NCBI GenBank assembly: GCA_033807695.1
Contig: CM066304.1
Coordinates: 2,852,001 to 2,916,000 of the forward strand
DNA from: Daedaleopsis sinensis
Lineage: Eukaryota; Basidiomycota; Agaricomycetes; Polyporales; Polyporaceae
Length of the DNA stretch: 64,000 nucleotides
Direction of reading: 5' to 3'
In this document: in pieces, positions 44,612 to 57,400 of the stretch
How positions within the stretch are numbered: the stretch's first letter is position 1
How the letters are laid out: the number at the start of each line of letters is the position of its first letter
Notes under the pieces: generated by a model
The model's input: the letters and a program-made list of their open reading frames with translations, nothing else
The model's database searches: none
Told to the model about the DNA's origin: nothing
Translations under genes and position numbers: made by a program

Positions 44612-47600
44612 AGATGAAGACGTAGAAGGTGGATCAGGTACCGTGTATGGGAGGGAGCTGAAACGAGCAAGAAGTATATAACTCAGGGAGACGCCACGAA
44701 AGGAGGGAAGCCGAGCGGAGCGTGTACGCACATTATTATTCTGATCGACGACACATGGGGAGCGTATGAAATGAGGATGGTGGGAGAGGAGAAGGCGGAG
44801 GGAACGCACGAATGCTATTACCGCGCAGGTGTTAGAGGAAGAGGAAGAGGAGGGGTGGAAAGTCTCTGACACCCGGGTAAGAGGCTCGCAGAGCGGCGGA
44901 GGACCCAGCAAGGTTTGGGAGACGGACCCTGGCATGGTCGGGAAAGAAGGGTAGGGCTGGAGCGGGTTTTGGACAGGACTCACACGAATTGGTCGGAAGG
45001 GAGCATGTCCGTTGCCCATTCGCCTGGCTGAGGGGCCGCAAGCGGCAAGGCTGGGTGCGAGGCACGCGGAGTTTGATCTGGCGAAGTCCTCAGCAGCCGG
45101 GCAAAAGGATGCGCGCTCCTCGCGCGCTGCCCCGTGTACGCATACCTCTTTGGAAGTCCGCCACATTGTATAATCTTGGGACGGTGCGAGCCTCGGGGCG
45201 ACGGTCGATGAGCGTGGCGGACGACGGACGGAGTGCGACGGCGCCCTATCAGTGTCACGGCGCTCGCGGAAGCTGAACCTGATCCACGACGAGCCCCCAC
45301 TTGGACATTGTCAACAAGCTCCCGAGCTCAACTAGGCTCGACTCTCGCTCAGACGGTCTCCTCCCCGCTGTCACCTTGCCCCACATCGCACTACGGCGGC
45401 GCGCAAGATCTATACATGCGGGCATAAGTATCAGCCAGCACCTCGCGATCGCGGGCTCACCTTTCCTCAGCCGCAAGTCCCTGCCAGTGTAGCACTCTCA
45501 CTGTCTGGCACCTCAGCCTCGTGCACCATGTCAGTCGGTACGCAGCGGACGATGACTGGACCGGCGACGAATGTGTCTGGCCTTGGTGCATACGATTTGA
45601 TCGGTATACGTACGGTGCCACGACTGTGCGGCGGCCTGATATGCCGCACGGCGCGCCGACAGATTCACGCAACACTATGTACGTATGCGAGTCCGCTGAA
45701 GTCGGTGTGGTCTCTATGGCGTCCATGTCGTGTTGCTGAGGATGTCGGAGATGAAGATGGTGGTAGCTACTTAGCCAAGAGTTGCACGACGTCGGACGGA
45801 AGTCCATGTCGTGCGATGGTGGCGCGATCCCAGATCTCGATTCACGCAACCAACAGAGGATGCCATATAGGGCAAGTTCAGAGCCCCGCCGCTCGTTGTG
45901 CTTCAAGGGTGCGATCTCGGCGGCGAGAGCCATACACATAGCAACCGTTGTGTCAGAGGGTAGAGCGGCGAGGGCGGCGGGCGCACCGCTGCGCAACCGA
46001 AAGAGTCGCAACGGCGGAACAAGCCATCCGTCTCCTTCGAGGGCGCCTTTTGCAAGTAAGTATGTATCCAGATCCGCTCCCGATCCCGAGTTCCCACGCT
46101 CGCCAGACTTTTTGCCAACTTGAAGTCGAACGTCTATTAAACTCACAATCTCTTCCACCTCGCGACCTTAAACGTTGGGATAGCCCTCGAGCTCCCAGCT
46201 GACCTCGGAACCTACTTCTCTGCTCCCCGGCTATCTGGCCACCGACTTCGAGAGTGTTCTATACGCCGGGTGCTCTTCATATTCGCAGCGTTATGAGACG
46301 TCATCCGTGCCTTTCGCCCGCTCCTTTCGCAGTTTCCGGCTTCTGCAATATAAACACACACATGTGCTCCGTGGCCTTCTGAGGCATCCTCTGCTGACTG
46401 CGCCCCTTCTCACCTTCTTGCGCTGCCAACCAGGTCTCACATCTAGGTCTTCGATTCACAGTCATGCGACGTCCAGTGTGGTCGGTGCGTGCTTGCATCG
46501 TGGCGTTCTACATAACCAGCGCCGCGTGGTGCGCACCTACGTAAGTATTTACCTGTACTTACACAGACTTATAGCTTACTCACAACTTCGACCCGAGGTA
46601 GCCTGAGGTCCTTCTGATCGACCTCCGGCGCCGGCATGTCGGGATCCCTTTGTCGAGGGAGGTTCTGAGCCCTGGCCGGCGCACGGAGGTTTCCCCGAGG
46701 CATGTGAGCGAGGCCGATTTTCGCGGACACTCTCGCTTCGCGGAGACTGTCGTCGTGGGCCCGGGACGCTGGATCTCGGATTCTCGATCACTTCGAGGCG
46801 TTGCGTCCCATCTGTCGGCGCTGGTGCGAAATATCAATGATCTGCGGGCTGGGATGAGAGTACTGAATTTGTGATGATTAGGTCCGCCACTGCACGATAT
46901 GTACTTACGCGCCACACAGGCAGCAGGGGCGGGCAAGACTGGCAAGATTGTTCAAGAGAATAATAATTCCACCGCGGCGTCCGCGCCGCGCGAATGCCCA
47001 GGGTTTGTATAGGAGGCGCTCCGAGATGGAAATGACAGATGGCGGGCGCGAGGCCGCCCTATGCGCGTCGTACTCTTGTGCGTCATCGCTGTCTTACGTG
47101 ACGAGTTATCTGGCGTGCACGCTCGTGCACGAGTAATTCTGTAGGTTCGAATTGCGCGCGAGACGAGGGCGACTGGCCATTGAGCGGAGGTGCGCGCGAG
47201 TCCGACCGACGCACACGCAGCAGAAATTTACGGTACCTCATTCTGCGTTCAGATCGCACCTTATGATCGGGTGGCACCTTCTGAGGCGCGGCGTATTCAG
47301 AGACCGCTACGCGGCGTATGTGCGCAGGCATCGTGGGCCAGACCCACGGGCCACAGCTCGCGTCGTCCCAGCCCACGTGTTGCCAGTATTACTCGGACAA
47401 GCGACCGCAAGTAAGTACTGTAAGTGCCTGCCAACGACACCGTTATGGAGGCATCCACTGCGATTGCTGACAGTCGGCGATCAGCACTCAACATGCAATA
47501 TTCAATATCAATAAGTCACTCTCTCAAGTCACCGGCACGCATGCATGGATGCCTGTTCTCGCGGACGACCAAGTGGCTGGTGCTGGCTGGTGCTGCTGAG

Positions 47601-49430
47601 ACCTCCGTAGCGGCCGTAGCGAGCCGCACAATTCGCCCAACAGGCGGGAAGGTTCGCGATCGCCATCGATCCGCTGCAATCGGTAGAGGCGTGGCAGGCG
47701 ACGGTACGCAGCTGTTCCCCGGCCCCTTCGACCTGCGTGCGCAAGGAGCGGCGCACGAGTGGTTCACGGCGTCCGGGCCCGAGTCCTGCTCGTGTTGTAC
47801 AAGTACATGTCTCCAGCGGAAATCCCCCGGACCACCGACCCCATCCAGAAGCAGCGCCTGCATTTCAGAACAATCTACGCGAGCGGTTAGTGCAGTTTCG
47901 CGGTGGAAAGGGGTTGGGGGGAGGCGGTAAGTCGCGTCGTTGTACGAGACACATGAATGGGCACGAGCACCCCCGAACGTGGTCGCAGTGTCGATACGAG
48001 CAGGGTGGTACCTGCCGACATGGGTGTGCCGACATGACGGCGGAATTGAAGGCTCCAAAGACGCAGACGTCGGCTGTCCAGCAGTGGGCCAGCGTGTGGA
48101 GGCAACGGACAGCAAACCGATACGCCGGACTAGAAGGTTGCTGCCAGTGCCCTCGCCCGAGGAGAAGGCAGGCCCGTGGGCCAGGCGGCACATGGGCATG
48201 CCGGCGGTGTATCCATCTCGGCAGCTGTTGTCTGCAGTGGTTCTCCCCCCTGCGTCCCGCGGCCGCGTCCGATCTCGATTCTCAGCGGCTCGTCGTCGCA
48301 GGCCCCTGGATCGGACGCGATTCGCCGTGGGCTATCTCGTCCGTCGCATTGCCCGGATTGTCTGCAGATTGCTTGCCCTCCAACGCGAGGGAGGATGAGG
48401 AGGAGCCCCCGGGCGACCGAGACGCAGACGAGGCAATCGCACGGGCCGCAGGGAGCGAGAGAGACGTCATGAGAGGCAGGGCGTGGGACCCGAGCAGAGC
48501 AGGGAGGCAACGGTGTACGTCGTTTTGAGCCGCCGCGTATACGTATACGTACGACCCAGGCCGGTGCGCGCCGCGCCAGTCGCAACCCCGGCACCTCTCG
48601 TGCGGTTCTGGTTCTAGGTTCGAGCTTCGCGCCTGCGTGCTTCCCCCATGCCGTGAGGCCTGCTGCCTGTGCAGCCCAGCTGGCTGTGTGTACTCGTATC
48701 TGCCCTGCGTCCGGTGACTGTCGACGACATCTTGGGGATTTGCTGTCTGGTTACGGGCGGGGGCCATGGGAGCTGGGCGCGTTCTCAACGGTCACCGGTC
48801 ACCGGCCTTGGCGCACTTGCTTTCTTCTGTTACGGTATACAACCTGTCGCCCTGCGTCTACTGCCACTCGACCTGCACTCGGAACATCGATTGGACGACG
48901 GCACATCTGCTGAGCCTCCCTGGGATAGTATCTGGTCAGTAAAATCTAGGAAGCGACCGAGCAAACCACCCGCCTTATTGATCCGTTCTGCCTACTTACA
49001 GCATGGCGGAGATCGGAGAAACCTCGTGGCTAGTCGGGGCAGGTCGTACATGCGCTTGTACCTACCCCTGCACCCGTCACCGCCGACCGGTCGTCGACGC
49101 GTCTGCGGCTGCTGTCAGTGTCAAGTTCTGGCCTCGTGATTGTCCAATAGACAGAGACCGAGAGGCGAAGGAAATATCAGAAGGGGGCCATAGGGCGGGT
49201 CGTTCATCTGCCGCGATGGAGGAGGGCTGATAGTTCTCCAAGGTGAGTGTCAATGGCCGGTGACCGTTCGGAATGACGTGTGCCACACAACACTACACGC
49301 TGTTCAGCCCGATGGGCGAGTATCCGGATCGATGCGACCGATCAGACGGTTTATTCGCGAGACTCTGAGTCGGAATCCTCAGCGCGGACGGGTCCGAGCC
49401 CGATCACCCGGTTACCTGAGTGGCCTCAAG
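44612..49430. other. 4.8 kb GC-rich region without a supported gene
   Basis: Many long open frames occur on both strands, as expected at this GC content, but none shows a recognisable domain or a consistent exon chain. The best weak candidate is on the plus strand from 46464: RRPVWSVRACIVAFYITSAA looks like a signal peptide ending at a GTAAGT donor, possibly joined to the frame ending at 46874 (SHLSALVRNINDLRAGMRVL). A minus-strand stretch at 45800-46000 (TVAMCMALAAEIAPLKHNER) is similarly weak. I would not annotate either as a gene on this evidence. Confidence 0.35.
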
Positions 49431-49438
49431 TATAAAAG
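49431..49438 (+). promoter_or_regulatory. TATA box with pyrimidine-rich leader
   Basis: TATAAAAG is followed by about 90 bp of CT-rich sequence and an ATG at 49551, a textbook fungal core promoter. The ATG opens a frame of only five codons (stop after METL), so either an intron begins there or the transcript is non-coding. No downstream gene could be modelled. Confidence 0.4.
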
Positions 49439-49980
49439 AACGTTCCTTCGAGGGCAGCTATCCCCCAGGCCGTCCACCCAACCATCCTCCCTCACTTCTC
49501 TCCTCCCCTTTCCACCACCTCCAGAACCGCCCCCTCGCACTACGGACCCATGGAGACACTGTGATCCAGACCGGTGACGCCTCTTCCGCCAGCCAGAGGC
49601 GGCCTTTAGGCTGACCTCTGCCCTCGTCTGAATGAGGCTGCGCTGCTCCGTCATATGAGACGGAGGGCGTGTTCCTGGACACGAAAGTAGTCCAGGTCTC
49701 TCCATGGGTAACTCAAGTCCGCCTCACGTGACTTTTGGCACCCCAGGTCCCCCTGGCACCCGTTCCGGCCCGCTCCTTGTTAGACCTTTCTCCGACTGTT
49801 GCATGTCATCCACTGCCCCTTCCCTTCCTGGCTGTTGACGTGCATCCCATGATCTCCGCGGTTCCCTCGGGCACGCCAGCTTACGCTGTCGTTGGTGTTC
49901 GTGGGTGGGTGGGATGTAGTATTTCTGGCCGGTTGGCAGGTTGCGGATTGCGGCCGTGGATAGTGTCGCGTGACAGTGTT

Positions 49981-50352
49981 GTAGAAAGTCGGTGATCAAG
50001 ACAGACTCGTGTGGGGGCGTGGAGCAAACCCCGGTGCCAGCGAGCTATGTGAATGATAAAGACAGCGCGAGGGGAGGTATGAGTCACTGAATGGGAGAAA
50101 GGACACGATGAGTACAGGACAAACATCCGTCCACCCCTGAATGTTAGTGCTCAAGCGAGCCTCAAATACCTTGGCGGCAGCGGCGGCAGTGCCGTTCTTC
50201 AGCTCGGGACAGGTGGGCTGGTAGTGCTCGTCGACGGGCGTGTGAACGCGCATGGCAGGAGCGGCGGAGGGCGGAGACGCGGCGTCAGCGGGAATGGGTG
50301 TGGCAGTAAGCACAGTCAAAATCAGGCGGGACTCGTTAACGAGGCGGGTCAT
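49981..50352 (-). CDS. hypothetical protein, incomplete model
   Basis: From the ATG at 50352 the first 74 codons have strong C/G third positions and protein-like content: MTRLVNESRLILTVLTATPI, then SAAPAMRVHTPVDEHYQP and CPELKNGTAAAAAK. A GTATTT donor follows. The rest of the open frame (to 49994) looks non-coding, so the true second exon is unresolved. No family is recognised. The region left to 49439 holds no other candidate. Confidence 0.3.
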
Positions 50353-51196
50353 GACGTAGTGAGCATGCAGTCATCGGGCGGGGTAGAGTCGTGAGCACAA
50401 TAATGGTATGTTCTTCTTCCATGGTTGCGCCTACAGTTTTGAGATGCCAAGCGGCAGACAGGTCGCTTCGTCATGCGCCATTGATATCTTCAAACTGTGC
50501 ACGCGGTTTAGGCCTTCTTATCGTCGGGTATGTTTCCTTTATGTTCGGAAAAAGCCAGGCCTGGGAGGGCCCTTGCACTGAAAGTTGTCGAGATCTTGGA
50601 TCAGGCGTTTTGTGGCGGAATTTCCATTTGGACTGGTGGAATCAGGCCTTCCTGGAGCTCAATTTTGTTGGAGCACACCAATTGTACTTGGAGCTCGAAC
50701 ATGGAGGGCACTAGCGAGATCGTGCGTGGGAAGAAATGAGCGGTTGCATTTGTACCGTTGCAAACTCGTGCGGAGTACAGAGCCCTGTGGACGTATAAGT
50801 ACATGTAGGAGACAAGATAATGTATCTAGATACAACAGAACAGAACGAAACAAGAACACTGTTGTACGTACGTAGAAACGACTGTGTGCGCGAGCAATCT
50901 AATGCAATAAAACATAAGCAACAGTACTTACATCTACGGTGCGACTTCCCCGCTCCAGAGTGTTTCAGTGCCTGAAGCGTTGAGTAGGGTAAACCTGTCA
51001 TCGTTCTGATACAGTGTACAGTGATATCGAAGTGTATCACAGTGCTGCCCCCTTCCTGCCGCAGAAAGGTCATGAAGAGCTCTGCCTCGGGCTACCTGAC
51101 ACCAAAAGTGCGGCACTCCACTCCACGTGTGTAGCAGCCCCTAGTATATGAATGATGTTAGTTACTGAAATTAAAGTATGACATGGGTCTGATCAC
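50353..51196. other. composition boundary, no gene seen
   Basis: The GC-rich left part gives way here to a less GC-rich, TGT/TTG-rich sequence that continues to the window end. Open frames are short and unspliced. The right part is the 3' flank of family-2 gene 1. Confidence 0.4.
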
Positions 51197-52446
51197 TTAC
51201 ACGCACTTTGTTATGCTGCTAAAATCGAGCTGCCCATCAACAGCGCGTATGTTCACAGCACATCGGATTCCCCAATTCGTGCATTCTACGCAAGCTACTG
51301 GGAGCTGATTATCTGTCTCCCACTTTGACTGGTGTCGAGGGCTGTGCAATCCGGCATGATGATAAAGGTCCCTGCATTGTCCAATCTAAGTAGGTTGCAG
51401 ATTTTTGCAAGTGGTTGTGACAGAAAAGTGCGCTCACATAGGAAGTCGTCTGAAATTCTTTATGTCTGCAACAGTATCACATATATTTCTATGTTCAACA
51501 CAAGGGCACTGGGGGGGTAGTGCACAGATGTACAAAAACAGCTGTTGACATGGTGCCTCCTTCCGCATACAAACACTGCCGTCACTGGACATTAGTAAGG
51601 AACACGTATGTAGTGCTGTTATCTTACCTGCACCGTGTACGGTCAGTTCCGGGCGCGGCGTTGCAGGATTTTGCTGCTTTTAAACAACTGCGACAGACAC
51701 TGAGTAGCTGGAAATGTGTGCACTCGTCATCCGGAATATTAGGACGACAGAGTGTGTTTTGTGAAGCACAGTCGCTGGCATTGATTTGTTAACACTGGTG
51801 CAAAGTAGAACCAACACGTGCCTGGGACTGACCGGCATGTCGCGAAGTGTCTTGCTACGCCAACAATTGGCACCCGCTCTCCGAACATAATCCCATAGGA
51901 TACAGCACAGGTCTTGCATGGTGCGAATGTGTAGGGCATGTATGGACGTATTTTCTTCTGCGGGTTCGGACGCTACACCACAAACATCCATGAGAATGCA
52001 TGCAGCAACCTTCATAACATGAGTACTTACATCTCTTGTTGTTGGCGAATATTGTACGGTGTCGTGTTTTAAATCACTAGAACATTGTGGTGCAGTGACC
52101 TGTGCTTCAATCTGGCCGATGATGAAATCCCATTCATATATGTCATCATTCAGAGCTGGATGTCAGGGAATGAATTAACGTACTGTTGTGTTGTTGCGAA
52201 TGACTACGTTGTCTTCGTGAATTGGTTCTACTCGCGTGAGACAACGTGCTGTGCGTGCTTGGATGGAGCAGTATGCCTTAATAGCGTCTGTGATGATGGG
52301 CGAAATGTCGCAGCTGTCCATGTCAGAGTAACACTGCTCTTGATAATGTTTGATGGAACGACCATATGCTTTATATATGATTTCAAATGCTTCACATCGT
52401 CAATAACCACAGCATGAAGCCATGACAGCGGTATGGACCGGTACAC
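51197..52446 (-). CDS. family-2 cysteine-rich protein, gene 1 (5' end unresolved)
   Basis: The C-terminal exons are secure because they align, with identical intron positions, to the two paralogues at 54.4 and 60.7 kb. They are about 51833-51961 (TFAPCKTCAVSYG), 51628-51774 (DCASQNTL, VCRSCLKAAKSC), 51437-51575 (CSVCMRKEAPCQQLFLY) and 51197-51371 (KWETDNQLPVACVECTNWG, then GIRCAVNIRAVDGQLDF and a stop). Six cysteines have the spacing C-x2-C-x6-C-x10-C-x2-C-x6-C, that of a Zn(II)2Cys6 cluster. Further upstream, 52228-52446 reads DDVKHLKSYIKHMVVPSN and SSVTLTW, similar to a segment of gene 3. The start codon was not found. No known function. Confidence 0.6.
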
Positions 52447-53040
52447 AGCCGCACTGTGGTTAAAGTGAAGGGTCCCTCACAGTTTCAGTCAGCCGTATGC
52501 ACCATGCAATCAGGTGTCTCGTGTGCCCATGAACACCTTTTCTGCAGCACCATGTATCGTTGGAGAGATTTAGGGCATTCATAACACAGCTGTTGTGCAG
52601 AACTCAGGCACTATGTGGTTCATGAAGGTGACGTCAATCCCTTTCACAGTTGCCGCAGTTGCAACTTGCTTTTCGAGCGAGCTCCCCGATGCTGATGTCG
52701 TGTTGCCTTGCATGTAAACATGTCAGCAGTCCTGTATAGTGATTCCCAACACATCAGTGTCTAGAAGGAATGCATTGTGTCGCATCCCAGACATTCAAAC
52801 TCAGCGTATGAATTACTCCGCTTCTAGAGTTCGAGATAACTCCGCCACTGTCATGTGCACACGGGGCTTTTACTGGTGGCATACGAGCACCTTCTGTTCA
52901 CACGCTGTTGTATGCTCTGCACTTTTGAGTTGCCGACATCAATACGTATCCAATCAACTGTTCGTCCAGCACATCGACATCCCAATCACCTCCTTGTCGC
53001 CTCTTGCTGTGGAAGTGCATCACTGAACCCTCTGCTCACC
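52447..53040. other. intergenic or 5' exons of family-2 gene 1
   Basis: 594 bp between the last exon I can support for gene 1 (-) and the orphan ORF (+). Minus-strand coding-like pieces exist around 52620-52700, but no complete exon could be fixed. Confidence 0.35.
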
Positions 53041-53922
53041 ATGCCTCTAGGGATGCACATGTTCCGTCCAACGACCCGTCGACATCGCCTTCCTTGTGCT
53101 GATGACATCGTCGACCTCTACGTTCAATATCCTCATCTCCTTCATACTGCATCCCACGCCAACACTATTGTCTGCAATTGTGTTCTCGCATGTGATGTTG
53201 TCGTACAACCGATTATCCCGATTGCAATTGGCCAGCAAGTTCGTATCATTCCCATTGGCACCCCGTCTTCTGCGTACTTCGATATCCCAACTTTGGAACC
53301 ATCCTTTGTCGCGGGAGACATCTATGCGGAGGGTCGGGTCACTTCTTTGCTTGCGGTGGAGATGTTCAGCGTCACCTACGTTGTGGAGAACACTGCAGCT
53401 GCCCACACATCCATTGCGTATGTTCACATCACGATCCGATACATCCCCCGTGTTACCATCAACCCCACCCCATTCATACGTCTTTGGCGTTGCCTTCAAT
53501 CATTGCCCAACACACGCACACCACCATTATACACAAAGGCCAACATCTTCACCTCTGTGACATTCGGACCTTTCACGGATCACGATATCCATCGTATTTG
53601 TTGCACGCCTCGCTACGGTGCAGGGACCCCACTGCAGTCTCTCGCATCCTCCGAGGTCGACCTCCACACGTCGACGTTGCGCGGCACTACCACGGATTAC
53701 ATCACTTTCACGGATGACGAAGTAGAACTGGGCATGTATGTTGTGTACGATGCAACCACTGCATCGCCTTTGGAAGACGCTTCTGAAACCCGTGCTTTGT
53801 CTCCAACCATCCAAGGTACGATATGCTTGTTGCACATATATGCTGCTTCCTGTTGTGCTGACGGATGCGCTTTAGCGATTGCATCTGATCACCCTTCGGA
53901 ATGTGATTCACACGTCGACTAG
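53041..53922 (+). CDS. orphan single-exon ORF, 293 residues
   Basis: This is the longest uninterrupted frame in the right-hand 14 kb. The in-frame ATG at 53041 (CTCACCATG context) is preferred over the upstream non-ATG extension to 52855. The protein is beta-rich and Val/Ile/Thr-rich (VVVQPIIPIAIGQQVRIIPI, SVTYVVENTAAAHTSIAY), without a signal peptide, membrane span or known motif. Cysteines cluster at the very end (SCCADGC). A GTACGA donor-like site after SPTIQ at 53815 could end the real coding exon earlier. AATAAA follows at 54113. It sits between family-2 genes 1 and 2, which are intron-rich, so its lack of introns is striking. It could be a retro-copied or captured gene. Confidence 0.5.
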   Translation: MPLGMHMFRPTTRRHRLPCADDIVDLYVQYPHLLHTASHANTIVCNCVLACDVVVQPIIPIAIGQQVRIIPIGTPSSAYFDIPTLEPSFVAGDIYAEGRVTSLLAVEMFSVTYVVENTAAAHTSIAYVHITIRYIPRVTINPTPFIRLWRCLQSLPNTRTPPLYTKANIFTSVTFGPFTDHDIHRICCTPRYGAGTPLQSLASSEVDLHTSTLRGTTTDYITFTDDEVELGMYVVYDATTASPLEDASETRALSPTIQGTICLLHIYAASCCADGCALAIASDHPSECDSHVD

Positions 53923-54412
53923 GGTGGCGTTGATCATGGTACAGTGCGCATGTATATTGGTCATTGAGACATCACTAATATGTATCGGTCACGTTTAGGC
54001 TCGCTGTTAATTTCTGCGCTGAAGTAGCACATAGACATGTAGACGCTTCGTCTGTTACCTGGTACAAGGAGCACAGATGTAGATCGCTGCATACCTCCTT
54101 CCATAAGTTTGTAATAAAATACTGTTGTCCTAGACGTTCGTTGGTCTATACTTGGGGGTTTATCACAAGTGATTGGTAATGTGGGGTCGGGCGCTGGAAT
54201 TCAGTCAGAGATTTTCCTCGTGTTTTACGTGTAACTCTGCGGACCCGGCATGCCGGAGAGTCTCGGATATATCGTGAGCCGAGCCGAGATTCTTCCGCAC
54301 TTGGTGCAGGCATCACACTCTAAAAGCGACCACAACCACATCGATCTCTCGCCCCTCTACACCCACAACCTCCATCTATCCATTCTGCACTGCCTCGAAC
54401 ATCTCGGTAACC
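53923..54412. other. intergenic with promoter of family-2 gene 2
   Basis: Contains the 3' flank of the orphan ORF with its poly(A) signal. A TCTAAAAG box at 54319 is followed by a CT-rich leader in front of the ATG at 54413. Confidence 0.5.
54113..54118 (+). terminator. AATAAA polyadenylation signal
   Basis: AATAAA followed by TACTGTTGTCC lies 190 bp after the stop of the orphan ORF, a plausible 3' processing signal for it. Confidence 0.4.
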
Positions 54413-57400
54413 ATGTCCGGGCATTCCATGCCCGCCGTCGACCACATGACCCCACACGTGTGTGTAACGACGACCGTTGGGTACAGCATGTCCCAGAAGT
54501 GCGCAACATGTATGCACGATGAACACTGGTTGCAGTGGATAAACCGTCCCACCACGCAAGCTATGGTAGGTTGATCTACCCATGTCTACAAACACCTCTG
54601 ATTAGATGTGTAGGGTTCAGCGAGTCTCGACAGCTCTTCACCGTCTATTGCTGCTGGGGAAAGCGTACTATATGAAGATAGACAGGTACTTCACATGTTC
54701 ATACTTGTGCAGTGTTGCATTTGCTGATGACATGTAATAGAATGAAATGGACGGCTTCTATCAGGACAGTCAATACGGGGTTGAACACAACATCAAGGTG
54801 AGTGAAGGTGTCCCCATAGCAACATCGTTGTTTAACATGGTGTTACTAGTGTTCATCGGCGTCTTTATACCCCTCACCCCCTGCACGGCCATATGATGGT
54901 ACAGGGATAGGATTTGCTGCGAGCGAGGTGCGCAGAGACGGTGTCATCTATGCAGTGTACAAAACAACTGCGGGCTGACGTACATGTTGGTTTGAAGACT
55001 GCGACGCTGCCCGACAGCCTTCATAGTTCCGTACTACTTCAGTCGTCTCACTTAGAAGTGGATGCGTGTCGCAACGAGGTAGCGGTAAGTTGTCTATTGC
55101 GATAGTACTGTCTAGTGTGATACCCATCTTGTCTGAACAGGTATCTCATTACGTATGTTACATGATCAGTTCAATTGGGAGGATCGTCTAACAAATTTTG
55201 TAACCGCTTCCACCGACATCAGCTCCCTGGAACATGGAACAGCGACTGGTCTGTGCATCCAATCATGCATTCTGTAGGTGCCTAATTAAGCACTGCCATG
55301 TACATGTCATTCTGATGCCAAACTTCACAGGGTGATATACAATGTACAGATACCTGTCTGGACTTTGCATACAGTACCATGCAGCCAAACGCAACTACTT
55401 CTGATATAGAAGTTGCCAATCAGCCACAAGAATGCTACGTAAGTTGCATATATGCATCAACATGTTTGTTTATATGACTGACCGACGACATGGACACGTC
55501 TGTAGCATGCAAAGAACGTTGAGGAAGCATTTCAAGCACTTACTGATGCATACGATGGTTGGTTCAATTCGCTGGATGTTGATCCGATGGTGAGTAGAGG
55601 TGTATTTGTAAACATGTCTAAGCACACTAACAGATCCGCTTTGAATAAATTGTTGTATCAACCAAGGTTGCTACGACAAACGTAGATGTGGATTGCGCAT
55701 CTGTGAATGCAACTACCGAACATGATACATGGAACAGTGGCTGGGTTCAGGTAAGAGCAGCCTATATGGTGTTAACGTACACGCAACATGTGCTGATCGT
55801 GCATTCGTGTTAGTTTACATATGGCAACACTGTAGACGGAGGAGACAGCCATATGTTGTTAGACGATGTGCATGTTCTAACAGATGTTCTTCATAGATAT
55901 GGTGCACCGCTTGCTCAGGTGCGTCTGTGTAGACAATTTTATTGAAGTGCAACTCGTTCACGTCAGCGATTTCAATGTTAAGACCGCCAACAACATCGCT
56001 GCACCTTTTGCCTTCATGGGTGCTCCATGCGAAAACCTGATTTCCAGTCATGAGCAGCAGGTATGTTTCGCCCGTGAACTTGACCTGTGAGCAAACAGCA
56101 CGGGCTAACGAGTGTTATATTACAGTATGCATGTGGGGACATCGACCGAGGAGCGGACGATCAATTCACACTAGAAGCGACATCGCGTGTAATCGAGAAC
56201 ATCCTCGAACACCCACCCCATCCATTTGACTGCGAGGTTAGAATGAGAGCACAGTTATCGAGCTTCCACCGTCCCACTTCTTAACCAATATTGGTTTCTG
56301 TACAGATGTCTATCGACCCGGGGTCCCTCATGCAAACGTTGGTGGGATTCGGAAACCCCTTTGAACCCCCGCCGTTGCCAGTTAACGGACAGGTTAGGAT
56401 GATGCAGCCATTGTGGATTGTTGTCCAAGGTCGCATGTTGGCTAATATGTTTCTAAGATGTCTGACAACTTCGCATCGGATGAGCAAGTGTTGCCACCTT
56501 TTGGCAATACACTTGCACAGTTGTACACCGATGATGAGGCATGTGCAGTCCATTACTCATAAGTCTGCACTAACAGCGACACCTGTCCTGCAGTTACAAA
56601 CACACTCATGGCATGGGAAAGACATCGAAGAGGTCACAGACCCAACGTCCACCGATGCCGATGCATCTGCATGGTACTTCACACATGTGAGTAGTATGTT
56701 CTGGACACCATTAACATATGTTTCAGTTGATCACCGACGAATGTGTACAGGAGCATCAATCCCAGCAATGCACGTTCATGGTGCAAGACAACTCATGTGC
56801 TGGTTCATCTCCTCAACATCAGTTTGATCCTTGCATGTTGCAGTACAATAGCGGCATTGTGGTGCGTCTTGTGGTGATCTGTGTTGTGTGAAGGTCGACA
56901 CACTCATCTGCGTGTAGCCTTTCACTGCAAATGTAGAGCTGGACAGAAGTGAAGATGTGGTTGAAGGAGAATTGTTGCATCCATCTACACTTGTCTGTGC
57001 AGTCAGTCTATGTCACATATTTCCTGGTGCTCACTGATCTACTACGCAGGCGGACCTACGGACCGTGTCGTCAAGCATGTTCGATGCTGTGACTGGGGAG
57101 TTCACACCATCCATTTCAAACCTGCACATCCCTGTTGATGTAGGCATGCATATCTGTGGAATCGAGCACATTTGCTAAGTACTTGTCGCTTTTAGAACAA
57201 CGTGATGTCATATGCACAGTGTGACCCAGTTGATCTGCACTGGGCGTCGTTGCCACTGGCAGCATGTACATCAGTGGATATCGGATACGTACTGCAGGTA
57301 TGAAACACGAAGTTCCATATACATCTTGTTGTTGTGTACTTAAGTCATCTTTATGCTATGATCGAACAGCATGACAGCCCTTCCATTGCAACAAATGAAG

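Noticed and set aside
44432..45166. 244-codon minus-strand ORF covering the start of the FAD monooxygenase
   Set aside because: Only its internal MSLHRFRVAI segment is coding. The true gene starts at 44611 and leaves this frame at the first donor.
47424..48790. Several long ORFs on both strands (168-263 codons)
   Set aside because: They overlap one another on both strands, begin at arbitrary or non-ATG codons, lack any domain, and are Arg/Pro/Ser-rich as expected for random GC-rich sequence.
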